Part shown: positions 1 to 8,711 of the stretch, piece by piece
How the letters are laid out: each line of letters starts with the position of its first letter
Numbering within the stretch: position 1 is the stretch's first letter
Assembly (NCBI GenBank): GCA_945872365.1
Contig: CAMBZJ010000003.1
Span: 71,301-135,300 of the forward strand
Length of the DNA stretch: 64,000 bases
Direction of reading: 5' to 3'
DNA from: Klebsiella pneumoniae
GTDB lineage: Bacteria > Desulfobacterota > Binatia > UBA12015
Notes under the pieces: model-generated
Told to the model about the DNA's origin: nothing
The model's database searches: none
Seen by the model: only the letters and a program-made list of their open reading frames with translations
Program-made: the position numbers and the translations under genes

Positions 1-291
1 GCGATCGATGCTCTTCTGTCAATAGAAATATGGAGAAAATTCGATAGTTTTGCGATCCAGGCCGAAGTCCGGGGGTGCCGCGGCCTCGACCTCAGCAACG
101 GTACCCATCCCCGATTTCACAGGTTTCACCTGTAAAATCACTAGGTTAAAAACCGAGATGGGCGAGGCCGATGGTGGGGAATCATCCCTGCCATGGTCGG
201 AAACCATGGGCGGCGCAGCCTGGGAGCCGCGGACTCAGGACGCCGCGGCCGGATCTCCGGGCGGCCGACCGCCTGCGGATCCGGGGAAGGT
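1..291. other. Leading non-coding stretch with a 15-bp palindrome
   Basis: I see no convincing gene here. The one clear element is a perfect inverted repeat at 119-133, ACAGGT-TTC-ACCTGT, inside an AT-richer patch (about 115-155) that stands out from the surrounding GC-rich DNA. Such a dyad next to A/T tracts could be an operator or part of a promoter, but no gene starts close by on either strand. The 62-codon open frame crossing it on the minus strand (19-207) matches no family I recognise. Calling this an intergenic region with a possible operator is inference. Confidence 0.4.
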
Positions 292-671
292 GGAGCGGAG
301 AGGGTCTGTAAGCCGGATTCTGTCCCCGGCGGTAGTCTCGCCGAGCGACGGTCATTCCTCTGGGCACGCGGTTGCCCACGTGCTCGTTGCGGCCGTACCC
401 GGGGGCCTCGGACGGGCAGCCCATCCCCCAGCTTGGCCTTGCTCCGGGCGGGGTTTGCCAAGCGCCGCGGCTCTCACGCGCGGCCGGTGAGCTCTTACCT
501 CACCATTTCACCCTGACCGGACCGGACTCACGCCCGGCCAGGCCGTCTCGTTTTCTGTGGCACTTTCCCCCGATCACTCGAGGCCGCCGTTAGCGGCCGC
601 CCTGCCCTGCGGAGTCCGGACTTTCCTACCGGACGAAAACGCCCGATCGACCGTCCGACCCTCTCCACTCC
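292..671 (-). ncRNA. rnpB: RNase P RNA (bacterial class A)
   Basis: This is the catalytic RNA of ribonuclease P, which matures tRNA 5' ends. On the minus strand the 5' side carries the conserved GAAAGTCCGG stretch (about 614-623), followed by a long run typical of the class A core and ending in AGAATCCGGCTTACAGACC near 301-320. The two ends pair: 657-671 and 292-306 form a 15-bp helix P1 with a single G-U pair, and this sets the boundaries. The length of about 380 nt is normal. The zinc-ribbon gene at 859-1593 lies upstream on the same strand, an arrangement I know from other bacteria. Confidence 0.95.
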
Positions 672-858
672 GGCCTTGCGTGTAGTCGATCGGCCGCACC
701 GACGCACGCGATCGACGTAGCCGGGAAAGTGGCTGCGGCAGTTGCCGGAACACGGCGCAGCGGCGGCGGGCACCGATCCCGGCCAGGCGACCATCGCGGC
801 GAAGGGCCACGTTCGCCGCGCGGGGGAGCGCCGAGTCCCCCGGGCGAAACGGACGAGT

Positions 859-1593
859 TCAGTCCGCCTGCGCGGCCGTAGCGGGGTCGGGGCGCCAGAC
901 GAGGATACGCTGGCAGTTCGGGCAGGACTCGACTTCGGTGCGCCGCTGGATGCGGTTGTAAAGTTGCGGCGGGAGCGTGATGTTGCAGCCGCGGCAACTT
1001 CCGTCGCGCACCTCCACGACCGCGATGCCGTTGCGACGCTCGAACACCTGCTCGTAGCGGCGGCGCAGCGCCGCACCGAGCCGGCCCGCGAGCGTTTCGC
1101 GCTCGGCGCGGTCCGCCTGGATCTTCGACCGCAGGATTCGGGCGCGCCCTCCGCTGGCCTCGCCGAGGCGGGCGACGTTCGCTTCGATCGCCGCGACCTC
1201 CTCGTCGACGGCCTTCAGGTTGCCCTCGAGTGCCTCGGACTGCTCGATGAGGGTGAGCAGTTCCTCCTCGACCCGCCCATTGGTCTCTTTGGCGGACTCG
1301 ATCTCGCGCTGGAGCGCGGCGGCCTCCTTGTCGTTGCGGAGGCGGCCGAGACGCATGCGCCGATCCTTCATCCGCTGCTCCTCGTCTTGGAGCTTCCCTT
1401 CGAGGTCTCGCTTGCGCGTGTTGATCTGCGCGAGTTCCTCGCGGGCGACCGACGCGTCGAGCTGCTTCGACTCGAGGAGCGTTCGCTGGCCCCCCGCCTC
1501 CTTCTCGATCTCAGCGAGTTCGAGCTCCCGCTCCCGGTTCCGCCGATCGATCGCCTGGAGTTCGGCTAGGTTCTCGATCACGCTGGCGTCCAA
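859..1593 (-). CDS. Coiled-coil zinc-ribbon protein (CdsZ/YbeD-like C4 type)
   Basis: A protein of 244 residues. The first 170 are heptad-rich and charged (E/R/K/A/L), predicting a long antiparallel coiled-coil hairpin. The C-terminus has a four-cysteine zinc ribbon, C-R-G-C followed by C-P-N-C, separated by a segment holding the usual LPPQLYN-type loop. This matches the C4-type zinc-ribbon family found beside rnpB in many bacteria; some members have been linked to nucleic-acid or secretion-factor binding, but the function is not settled. I chose the TTG start at 1593 because GGGAG lies about 8 bases upstream and homology-like sequence begins there. An in-frame ATG at 1758 would add 55 atypical residues. 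Confidence 0.85.
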   Translation of the reverse strand: MDASVIENLAELQAIDRRNRERELELAEIEKEAGGQRTLLESKQLDASVAREELAQINTRKRDLEGKLQDEEQRMKDRRMRLGRLRNDKEAAALQREIESAKETNGRVEEELLTLIEQSEALEGNLKAVDEEVAAIEANVARLGEASGGRARILRSKIQADRAERETLAGRLGAALRRRYEQVFERRNGIAVVEVRDGSCRGCNITLPPQLYNRIQRRTEVESCPNCQRILVWRPDPATAAQAD

Positions 1594-1781
1594 GCGGGTT
1601 CTCCCTTCGTGGGCAGGAGGCGGTACGAAACGTCGAGATACCATCCAAGCCCCTCGGTGCAAACACCGATCCGCGCCGCGGGGTGCCACGCCGCCGAGCG
1701 AATCTCGGGAAATCCGATCGGCCGGCCGTTGGCGGGCGGGCCAGCCCCCCGCTACCACCGGGCAAACGAGAGGAATCGACC

Positions 1782-2993
1782 ATGGACCTGGAGTTGAACG
1801 ACACCGAGCGCCTGTTGCGCGACACCTTCCGGGGCTGGTTCACGGCGGAACTCGCACCCGCCGTACCCGCCATGGAAGACGGGTCCGAACTGCCCTACGG
1901 CCTGATGCGCAGGATGCACCGCGCGCTCGGGCTCGACGCGATGCTGGCCCGGGTGGACCGCGGCGGAGCCGGGGACGCGACCGCCGAGCCGGGGGCGCCA
2001 CCGGCCTCGGGCGGCGCCGCCCCCGGACTCGATGCCAACGCCGCGCGCTATGCCCGCACGACCTTCGCCGTCGAGATGGCGCGGGTCAGCCCGTCGTTCG
2101 CGCTCAGCTGGGGCGCGAGTACCGGGCTCTTCGGCGCCAACGTCGCGAACAAGGGAACGCCCGAGCAGGTGCGCGACTGGGCGTGGCCGGTGCTGCGCAG
2201 CGAGAAGATCGGGTCCTGGGGGCTTACCGAGCCGGGTGCGGGCAGCGACGCGCTCTCCGGCATGCGCACGACCGCGCGACGCGACGGCGACCAATGGGTG
2301 CTCGACGGCAGCAAGACCTTCATCACGAACGCCCCCTTCGCCGACGTCTTCCTGGTCTACGCCCGGGCGCACGGCGGCGACGTCGACGGCACGATCCAGC
2401 CCTTCCTCGTCGACCGCTCCGACGCGGGCGTCGCCACCGGGCCACCGATGAAGAAGATGGGCATGCGCGGCTCGCCCACCGGCGAGATCTTCCTCGACGG
2501 CGTGCGCATCCCGGCCGACCGCCTGCTCGGCGGCGGCGTCCGCCAGCGCGACCACGTGAAGTCGAGCCTCGTCGCCGAGCGCGGCGGCCTCTCGGTCCTG
2601 TCTTACGGGATCGCGGAGCGCTGCTTCGAGATCGCGCGCGACTACGCGAAGTCCCGCGTCCAGTTCGGCCGGCCGATCGCCGAGTTCCAGCTCGTGCAGC
2701 AGCGGCTCGCGCGCATGTGGGTCGCGGTCTCGAATTGCCGCCGGATCGTCTACGCCGACTGGCTCGCCGGCCGCCCAGTGCGCGAGTCGGCGGCCGACGT
2801 CTGCGCGGGCAAGCTCTACTGCGCGGAGATGGGCACGTTCGTCGCCTTCGAGGCGATCCACGTCCTGGCCGGCAACGGCTACATGGAGGAGTACGTCGTC
2901 GAGCGGCTCGCGCGCGACGCGAAGCTCATCGAACTCGGCGGCGGCACGACCGAGATCCAGATCCTGACGATCGCGCGCGAGATCCTCGGCTGA
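1782..2993 (+). CDS. Acyl-CoA dehydrogenase
   Basis: A flavoprotein of 403 residues that introduces the alpha-beta double bond in acyl-CoA thioesters. The family layout is complete: an N-terminal helical domain, a middle beta domain with the flavin/substrate signature W-G-L-T-E-P-G-A-G-S-D and the F-I-T-N pair, and a C-terminal domain with R-x-Q-F-G-R-P-I and the closing G-G-G-T-T-E-I-Q-I. The latter resembles the glutaryl-CoA or medium-chain group, but the substrate cannot be read from sequence. ATG at 1782 follows GAGAGG at a suitable distance. Residues 45-75 hold a proline/alanine/glycine-rich insertion. The gene is divergent from the zinc-ribbon gene and has no obvious operon partner. Confidence 0.9.
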   Translation: MDLELNDTERLLRDTFRGWFTAELAPAVPAMEDGSELPYGLMRRMHRALGLDAMLARVDRGGAGDATAEPGAPPASGGAAPGLDANAARYARTTFAVEMARVSPSFALSWGASTGLFGANVANKGTPEQVRDWAWPVLRSEKIGSWGLTEPGAGSDALSGMRTTARRDGDQWVLDGSKTFITNAPFADVFLVYARAHGGDVDGTIQPFLVDRSDAGVATGPPMKKMGMRGSPTGEIFLDGVRIPADRLLGGGVRQRDHVKSSLVAERGGLSVLSYGIAERCFEIARDYAKSRVQFGRPIAEFQLVQQRLARMWVAVSNCRRIVYADWLAGRPVRESAADVCAGKLYCAEMGTFVAFEAIHVLAGNGYMEEYVVERLARDAKLIELGGGTTEIQILTIAREILG

Positions 2994-3070
2994 GGCCGCT
3001 GCGCGGGCGCGGGTGCGCGGGGTGGGCCGCAGGAGGGCTTCGGGGCGACCGCGCACGGAGAGACCGGGCG

Positions 3071-4321
3071 CTAGAACGTCGGCTCGGGGATCTCGAGCAG
3101 CCGGAATTCACCCGGGTGCGCATCGAGTTCTCGGCGCTCGAGTCTCGCGCGAACACGGTACCCGAGCGTCGGGCTCGGGCGTCCGACCGTGTAGAGGCAG
3201 CCATCGCCGACTTCGAGGGACTCGGCTTGCTCCACCGCGCGCCCGTCGGGCAGGCGCAGCACGCCGTGGTCCTCGATCCGGCCGCCGAGCGGGTCGATCG
3301 CCGCGAGCCGGATGCGCGGGCAGCGGACGATCCCGCTTCGCACCCACTCGCGGGCGAGGGCGAAGATGCGTCCGCGCCGCGGGCAGGACACAAGCCCCAG
3401 CGAAGCGCCGGCGCCGGCCCGGGCGGTCGTCGGAGAGTCCTTTCCCCGGCCTCGGCCCGAGATCGATCCGATCTCCTCGCAGCGTGCGCGCGCCGGGTCG
3501 AGGCGAAAGACCGTCGAAGAATCGTTCAGGATCCCCACGAAGGCTTCCGACTCCGGATGCCATGCGACGATGCGCCAGGGCTCGCCGCCGCGGCGATCGC
3601 CGAGCCGGGCGCCCGAAGTTCCGAGTCGCCCCGTGTCGGGATCGAGAAAGCAGCAGTCGCCGGATCGACGAGACCACCAGGCCCGGCCGTCGCGCGGATC
3701 CACCGCGATCGTCCTGCACACCGGCTCGCGCGGCCCGGGACCGATCTCGGCCCTGCCGCAGACGGGTCCGTGATTGACGAACCGGTTCGCGGCGAGGATC
3801 CCGCCTTTGCGCGCGAGGTCCACCTGCAGCAAGTGCCCCGACGGCCAGGTCAGGCCGAAGAGTCGATCCCGAAAGAGGTCCGCCGCCATCGCGATGATGC
3901 CCTGCTCCGAAGCCGCCCGCGCGATGGAGTCCACCCGCCCTGAGCGGGGATCGAAGGCGAAGAAGTGACCACCGCCGAAAGGTACGCGGCCGGGGATCCG
4001 CCCCGGCTGGGCCAGCCCGCGACGCCGCCGGTAGAACCCGACGTGGGTCGCCGCGAGCAGCAGGCCATCGCCGTCCTCGAACGGGCGCACGTGAATCTTG
4101 CCCTGCGCGATGCCGGCCGTCGCGTCCTCTCCGAGTGCGCGCCCCATGTCGATCCCGAGTCGCGCGAGGCCGGTGCGGGGATCGAGCGTCAGCCACCTCG
4201 CGGGCACGCCCGGATCGTGCGAGCTCATTGCCCAGTGGACTCGTCCGTCGCGGGTGCGGACGAGGCACTGGTAGTGGCAGTCGCCCGCGATCGGCTGGTC
4301 GGGGACCGGGGTCACCCGCAC
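3071..4321 (-). CDS. Predicted beta-propeller-like protein, last gene of the PqqD operon
   Basis: A protein of 416 residues without a signal peptide or membrane segment. It consists of repeated segments with patterns such as FAFDPRSGRV, TIAVDPRDGRAWW and FLDPDTGRLG, each an aspartate-proline-x-x-G-x turn between beta strands. That is typical of seven-bladed propellers (NHL, SMP-30 or lyase-like). I do not recognise a catalytic family. GTG at 4321 lies one base past the stop of the nucleotidyltransferase, so it is the sixth, coupled gene of the operon. A carbohydrate- or peptide-binding accessory role is inference from context only. Confidence 0.6.
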   Translation of the reverse strand: MRVTPVPDQPIAGDCHYQCLVRTRDGRVHWAMSSHDPGVPARWLTLDPRTGLARLGIDMGRALGEDATAGIAQGKIHVRPFEDGDGLLLAATHVGFYRRRRGLAQPGRIPGRVPFGGGHFFAFDPRSGRVDSIARAASEQGIIAMAADLFRDRLFGLTWPSGHLLQVDLARKGGILAANRFVNHGPVCGRAEIGPGPREPVCRTIAVDPRDGRAWWSRRSGDCCFLDPDTGRLGTSGARLGDRRGGEPWRIVAWHPESEAFVGILNDSSTVFRLDPARARCEEIGSISGRGRGKDSPTTARAGAGASLGLVSCPRRGRIFALAREWVRSGIVRCPRIRLAAIDPLGGRIEDHGVLRLPDGRAVEQAESLEVGDGCLYTVGRPSPTLGYRVRARLERRELDAHPGEFRLLEIPEPTF

Positions 4322-4322
4322 G

Positions 4323-5519
4323 TCAACCCCGGGCCCCGAGCCGGCGGGCGATCTCGCCCGCGCCATACAAGCCGACCTGCAGGAGACTCTCCGCGCCGAG
4401 CACGTGGCGGACGAAGGCGGGAAACGGCGGCACGACGCCGGCCGCCGGGTCGCTCCGCAACGCGCGGTGGCGGTCGCGCAGGTATGCCAGCTCGTCGAGG
4501 CCGCTCGCGACTCCCGGCGGCGCGGAGCGCCGGGCCCATGCACGCTCGTCGGCCGCCTCGACCGGCTCGGAGCGCAGGGCCTCGAGCACCTCGCGCGGAA
4601 CGCCGACCGGAAATCGCGGCTCGAGCCACGTGAGCATGTCGCGCGCCGGCACGACGAGGCCGCGCCGGCGCGCGTCGGCGAGGAAGATCGGCCAAGACGG
4701 CGTGGACGTTCGGAGCAGGGAGACGACATCGGCCACCCACCGGATGGGCGGGATCGGGTTCCAGCGCGCGCCGTGGGCCAGCAGGAGCAGCAGGTGGTCG
4801 GCCGGGGACGGAGCGAGCGCCCACTCGCCGCCCAGGTCGAGCGGGTGCGCGCGCGCCCACGCCGCGTCGTCCGCGCCGCGGTCGCAGCAGCCCTGGAAGA
4901 GAGCCCAGTGGAGGTCGACGTCGAAGCCGTCGTCCGTGGCGAAGCCGTGTGCATGTCGCACGCCGAAGTAGGATTCGTCGAAGGCCTCCAGCGGTCGAGG
5001 TCCGACGGTCCAGCGTGCGGTCGCAGGCGAGCCCTCGACCATCGCGCCGGTGAGCGGCGTCACCCCGGGGCGCCACCCCGCCGCGACGAGCGTCTCGACC
5101 GCGCGGCGGGCCGAGACCCGCGGTACGACGAGATCGCCGTCGCCCATCGGCCGGACGCCGGCGTCGCGGTAGGCCTCGAGGGAGAGCGGAACGCCCTTCA
5201 CCACCATCGCCGGGACGTCCGCCGCGCGGATCACCGCGACGAGCCTCGAGAGGCGCCCGATCGAGAGCCGGTTCGCGTACCAGGTGCGGCGGTAGACGCC
5301 CTTCAGCAGATCGCGCGACGGAAACTCGGAACCGAGATAGGGAAGGCGCTTCCAGAGCAGGGGCAGCAGGCGGTACGAGCCGGAGTCGAGTCGCCCGACG
5401 TCGGCGCGCCGCGACCATGCGTCGAGCGACTCCCTCGCACGCGCGAGGTCGTCGAGCAGGCAGGCCTCGAGGAGTAGCTGCTGCGTGTCGTCCGGACGCC
5501 AGGCGGTGTGCGGACTCAC
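4323..5519 (-). CDS. Nucleotidyltransferase family protein (NTP_transf_5 type)
   Basis: A protein of 398 residues matching the uncharacterised nucleotidyltransferase family that accompanies capsule, exopolysaccharide and some RiPP clusters. The core is the V-V-K-G-V-P-L-S segment followed about 20 residues later by R-P-M-G-D-G-D-L-V-V, whose two aspartates correspond to the metal-binding D-x-D of the fold. A later D-V-D-L-H-W stretch supplies the third carboxylate. In lasso-peptide clusters a related enzyme works together with an HPr-kinase-like protein. The start is GTG, overlapping the preceding glycosyltransferase stop as GTGA, so the two are translationally coupled. Confidence 0.82.
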   Translation of the reverse strand: MSPHTAWRPDDTQQLLLEACLLDDLARARESLDAWSRRADVGRLDSGSYRLLPLLWKRLPYLGSEFPSRDLLKGVYRRTWYANRLSIGRLSRLVAVIRAADVPAMVVKGVPLSLEAYRDAGVRPMGDGDLVVPRVSARRAVETLVAAGWRPGVTPLTGAMVEGSPATARWTVGPRPLEAFDESYFGVRHAHGFATDDGFDVDLHWALFQGCCDRGADDAAWARAHPLDLGGEWALAPSPADHLLLLLAHGARWNPIPPIRWVADVVSLLRTSTPSWPIFLADARRRGLVVPARDMLTWLEPRFPVGVPREVLEALRSEPVEAADERAWARRSAPPGVASGLDELAYLRDRHRALRSDPAAGVVPPFPAFVRHVLGAESLLQVGLYGAGEIARRLGARG

Positions 5520-6226
5520 GAGGTCGGCTCGCGGCCCGCGGTTCGCCTGCGATCGAGCACGGACTTGAGGAACCGCATCCGGGTCGACGCGTCGCGCCCC
5601 TGCACGAGGCTCGTGTTGCGGCCGTGGATCCGCCGCCGCAGGACAACCTCGGGCACGACCCGGACGGCGAGCCCGGCGTCGATCGCCCGCGTGTACCAGT
5701 CGAGGGCCGCGAGGACGGGCATGCTCTCGTCGATCGGCCCGACGCGGGAGACGGAGGATGCGCGCAGGATCGACGTGCCCGAGAGATGCCCTCGCTGGGC
5801 ATCCTCGGGGATCCTCACCCGCTGGCGGAGTTCGTCGGACGCGTCGGGACAAAGGAACGTCTCGAAGCAGCCGGTGACGAGGTCGATCGATGGGTCGGCG
5901 ACGAGCATACCGGCGAGCTTCCCGATCGCACCCGGCACGACCAAGTCGTCCGCGTCGAGGTGGAGGTGGAGATCGCCCGTCGCCGCCGAGACGGCTGCGT
6001 TGCGCGCGGAAGCCTGCCCGAGCGGCGGGCGTCGGATGCATCGCACCGGCGGCCCGAACGACTCCGCGACCGCCGCCGAGCCGTCCGTCGAGCCGTCGTC
6101 GACCACCAGCACTTCGATCGGCTCCCACCCCTCCGCAAGCACGCTCCGGATCGCCTCCTCGAGGTAGCGCTCGCCGTCCCTTACCGGGACGAGGACGCTC
6201 AGCGACGGCCGTCCGGAATCACCCAT
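5516..6226 (-). CDS. Glycosyltransferase family 2
   Basis: A GT-A fold glycosyltransferase of 236 residues. It opens with the family signature S-V-L-V-P-V-R-D-G, then V-V-D-D-G-S-T-D for the nucleotide, G-Q-A-S-A-R-N, and the metal-binding D-A-D-D. It is short and soluble, with no membrane anchor. The donor sugar and acceptor are unknown. I prefer ATG at 6226 over the in-frame start at 6286 because the domain begins six residues later. It overlaps the upstream glycosyltransferase by 8 bases and the downstream nucleotidyltransferase by 4, so all are one transcription unit. It resembles its neighbour at 6219-6959, possibly an old duplication. Confidence 0.88.
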   Translation of the reverse strand: MGDSGRPSLSVLVPVRDGERYLEEAIRSVLAEGWEPIEVLVVDDGSTDGSAAVAESFGPPVRCIRRPPLGQASARNAAVSAATGDLHLHLDADDLVVPGAIGKLAGMLVADPSIDLVTGCFETFLCPDASDELRQRVRIPEDAQRGHLSGTSILRASSVSRVGPIDESMPVLAALDWYTRAIDAGLAVRVVPEVVLRRRIHGRNTSLVQGRDASTRMRFLKSVLDRRRTAGREPTS

Positions 6227-6959
6227 CGGCGGGCTCGCGAAAGGACGAAAGGGGCGGCAGCGAGACCGCGACGCCACCGCGCGCACGGCGCCGATCCAGC
6301 GACCTCTTGAACATCATCATCTGGTAGCGCTTGCCGGCAGCGCGGTCGCGAGTGAGGTTGCCGCAGTGCAGGCGCTGTTCGAGGACGACGTGTCGATGCA
6401 GGAGCAGTGCGACCTCCGCCTCCCGCGCCCGCATGAACCAGTCCCAGTCGTCGCAGTGGAGCAGCGACTCGTCTAGCCACCCCACCCGGTCGAAGACCTC
6501 GCGCCGGAAGAGGGCCGTGCCGAGTTGCAGGGCGACGTGATCCTCCTCGATCACGGCGAAGCGGCGCTCCGACAGGCCGTCGTCGACCAGCGACAGGTAG
6601 CGGCTGCGCCCGATCACGACGTCGCGGTCGGGGTAGGACTCGAGACGCGCGAGTTGCAGGGCGAGCTTGTCCGGGGCGTACAGGTCGTCGGCGTCGAGGA
6701 ACCCCAGAATCGACCCGCACGCGAGCCCGATCCCGCGGTTGCGTGCGGCCGGGGCTCCCGCATTCGCCTGGCGGAAGACCCGGACCGGGGCGCCTAGGGA
6801 CTCGGCAATCGCGGCGCTGTCGTCGGTCGAGCCGTCATCGACCACGACGATCTCGATCGGGCGGTGCGCCTGGGCGAGGACGCTCCGGATGCCCTCGGCG
6901 AGGAATCCCGCGCCGTTGCGCACCGGGATGACGATGCTGACCAGCGGCGGCCCGCTCAC
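6219..6959 (-). CDS. Glycosyltransferase family 2
   Basis: A soluble GT-A enzyme of 246 residues. The expected signatures are present in order: V-S-I-V-I-P-V-R-N-G at residue 7, V-V-D-D-G-S-T-D-D-S, A-A-R-N-R-G and the D-A-D-D metal site. After these comes W-L-D-E-S and the C-D-D-W-D-W motif that usually positions the acceptor. GTG at 6959 overlaps the stop of the HPr-kinase-like gene as GTGA. It shares the family and the general length of the next gene downstream. Its role as a sugar-adding enzyme is firm at family level. The substrate is unknown, but coupling to PqqD, kinase and nucleotidyltransferase genes suggests modification of a peptide or carrier. Confidence 0.88.
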   Translation of the reverse strand: MSGPPLVSIVIPVRNGAGFLAEGIRSVLAQAHRPIEIVVVDDGSTDDSAAIAESLGAPVRVFRQANAGAPAARNRGIGLACGSILGFLDADDLYAPDKLALQLARLESYPDRDVVIGRSRYLSLVDDGLSERRFAVIEEDHVALQLGTALFRREVFDRVGWLDESLLHCDDWDWFMRAREAEVALLLHRHVVLEQRLHCGNLTRDRAAGKRYQMMMFKRSLDRRRARGGVAVSLPPLSSFREPADG

Positions 6960-8047
6960 GGGGCCACCTCGCCGCGAGCCACCCCCGCGAGCAGCAGCAC
7001 CGCGTCCGCGGGGTCGGCGCCCAACTCGAGTTCGAAGCACGGCAGCCCGCGCACGAGCCTCGCTAGCCGATCCAGCGTCCCGGCGCGATCGCCCGGCAGC
7101 TGCATCATCGTGCTCGGCGCGAGAGCCCGCAGCGCGGCGACCGGGGCGATCGGCGAGAGCCGCGGCGTCGACGCTCCGAGCCGCGGGACGACCACCGCGC
7201 GCAGGGGCATCGAGGCGATCATCGCCGCCGGGAATTCCTGCGCGACCCCGATCACGGTCTTGCCCGCCACCCGGAGCGTGGATCGCTCGAAGGCCGACCG
7301 GATCCCCGGCAGTCGCTCGATCGAGCCGGCGTCCGCCTTCCCGGTGCCGTAGAGCGAGTGCACGCGACGCTCCCCGCCGGGCGAAACGAGGCAGTAGTCG
7401 TCGGCCGCGTAGCCGAGCCCCGAGCCGATGCAGGCGAGCGCGGTCGTCGACTTGCCCGAGCCGCCGCGACCGGCGAGCAGCACGCCACCGTCTGGCGTTC
7501 CCACGGCCGACGCGTGCACGAGCTGGCATCCGTGATCGGCGGCCCACCAGTGCAGGACGCGGCGCGCGGGCGCGGACCGCTCCCACGCCTCGACGTTCGA
7601 GGCATCGGGGAAGCGCACGAGCCCGAGGCGCCTCGCCGGGTCGTAGCCGGAGAGCGCTCTCCTCGACGGCTCCCATGCGAGCCGGACCGGACCGTCGACA
7701 AAGTCGAGGCCGACGCGACCGGGTGAGCCGGGGGGCTCGGGCGTCACGATCCCTGTCGAGGAGTCGTCCCAGAAGGCGATCGCGAGATCGGGCGACGCGA
7801 CCTGCTCGCAGGCGAGGTGCGCGAACGCCGACCAGAGGATCTCTTCGAGCGCCGGCCCGCGAAAACGCAGGGCGACCGTGAACCCCGCCACGCGCAGAAA
7901 TCGCTCCCGAAGGCCCGCCGAACGCTCAGCACGCGAGGACGCGTCGAGGAGGGCGTCGAAGAACCAGCCCCGCGGGGCGTCTTCCCCGGCATCGACGATG
8001 CCATGGGCATCCGTGTGGGCTCTCGCGACGTCGGCGGAAGGGCTCAT
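6956..8047 (-). CDS. HPr-kinase-like P-loop protein
   Basis: A protein of 363 residues whose C-terminal half has the HPr kinase/phosphorylase fold. The P-loop G-R-G-G-S-G-K-S-T is at 193-201, and a D-D pair about 15 residues later (216-217) sits where the kinase aspartates are expected. The N-terminal 170 residues are specific to this subgroup. True HPr kinases regulate the sugar PTS, but this divergent group co-occurs with PqqD and nucleotidyltransferase genes and, in lasso-peptide clusters, phosphorylates a serine of the peptide. No PTS genes are nearby, so a peptide or protein substrate is the better guess. It starts 8 bases after the PqqD gene. Confidence 0.78.
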   Translation of the reverse strand: MSPSADVARAHTDAHGIVDAGEDAPRGWFFDALLDASSRAERSAGLRERFLRVAGFTVALRFRGPALEEILWSAFAHLACEQVASPDLAIAFWDDSSTGIVTPEPPGSPGRVGLDFVDGPVRLAWEPSRRALSGYDPARRLGLVRFPDASNVEAWERSAPARRVLHWWAADHGCQLVHASAVGTPDGGVLLAGRGGSGKSTTALACIGSGLGYAADDYCLVSPGGERRVHSLYGTGKADAGSIERLPGIRSAFERSTLRVAGKTVIGVAQEFPAAMIASMPLRAVVVPRLGASTPRLSPIAPVAALRALAPSTMMQLPGDRAGTLDRLARLVRGLPCFELELGADPADAVLLLAGVARGEVAP

Positions 8048-8054
8048 CCCGCGA

Positions 8055-8489
8055 TCAATCGCCCTTCGGCTTGAGCGGCCACCCCACCGGCTGCACCTCG
8101 TGAATCGGATCGACGAGCAGCAGCTCTTCCATGTCGGAGTAACGCTCCAGCGTCGGCGGCACGAAGGGCGAGAGTCCGTCGGCGGACGTCTCGCCCTCGG
8201 CGAGCGCCGCGATCGAGTCGCCGGAGGGTCCGTCCACGATTAGGTTCTCGGCCAGGAGTTTCCCGACGAAGCGGGCGACCGCGTCGGCAACGTCCTCGCG
8301 GCTCGCCCCGCCCGTCCGCGCGATACGCTCGACGATGGCCCCTTCGTCTAGCCCTCGCAGCAGCTCGGACCAGATCATCCCACCCGAGCCGGCGAGACTG
8401 TAAAAAATCCCGGTCGCGACGTTGACGATGATGACCTCGCCGTCGACGTTCTCCTGCGCGACGTCCGGCGTATTCAAGTGGTAGGGCAT
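8055..8489 (-). CDS. PqqD-family protein (RiPP recognition element-like)
   Basis: A protein of 144 residues. Residues 1-90 match the PqqD fold: an N-terminal strand pair around E-V-I-I-V-N-V-A-T-G-I-F-Y-S-L, then a G-x-x-I-W motif (G-G-M-I-W) and two helices. PqqD domains bind leader peptides of ribosomally made, post-translationally modified peptides. The C-terminal 50 residues are a family-specific tail containing a P-P-T-L-E-R-Y segment, of the kind sometimes seen in short precursor or substrate proteins. It is the first gene of the six-gene operon and is preceded by a candidate promoter at 8538-8566. No separate precursor-peptide gene is evident between this start and the tRNA-like element. 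Confidence 0.85.
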   Translation of the reverse strand: MPYHLNTPDVAQENVDGEVIIVNVATGIFYSLAGSGGMIWSELLRGLDEGAIVERIARTGGASREDVADAVARFVGKLLAENLIVDGPSGDSIAALAEGETSADGLSPFVPPTLERYSDMEELLLVDPIHEVQPVGWPLKPKGD

Positions 8490-8537
8490 GCTCGAGCTCG
8501 GCGGGAGAGGGCCCCTGAGAGGCTACAGACGCCTCAG

Positions 8538-8566
8538 ACGGTATTCGTCCGCCGTTGGCCTCGCAA
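8538..8566 (-). promoter_or_regulatory. Candidate sigma-70 type promoter for the PqqD operon
   Basis: Read on the minus strand, TTGCGA (8566-8561) and TACCGT (8543-8538) are separated by 17 bases and lie about 50 bases before the PqqD start codon. The -35 matches four and the -10 three of six consensus positions, so this is only a moderate match. Position and spacing, not base identity, are the support. The pseudo-tRNA ends 146 bases upstream, and read-through from it is the alternative source of transcription. Confidence 0.35.
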
Positions 8567-8711
8567 TCTGGAGAATGGCTCGACGAGGACGGGCAACCGG
8601 ACTCGCGAGCGGCACTCGCGGACGGGCCCGCCCCCGGTCGAGTCGGACCGTGAGGCGTCGGGCGCGACCGCGTCTGCGTGACGCGACCCGACCCGACCCT
8701 CGCTTCCACCA

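Noticed and set aside
19-207. A 62-codon minus-strand ORF at the left edge
   Set aside because: There is no recognisable domain or ribosome-binding site, and it crosses the palindrome. I treat it as non-coding.
1220-3943. A 907-codon plus-strand open frame covering the acyl-CoA dehydrogenase
   Set aside because: The dehydrogenase is in another frame with complete motifs; the long frame is arginine-rich noise.
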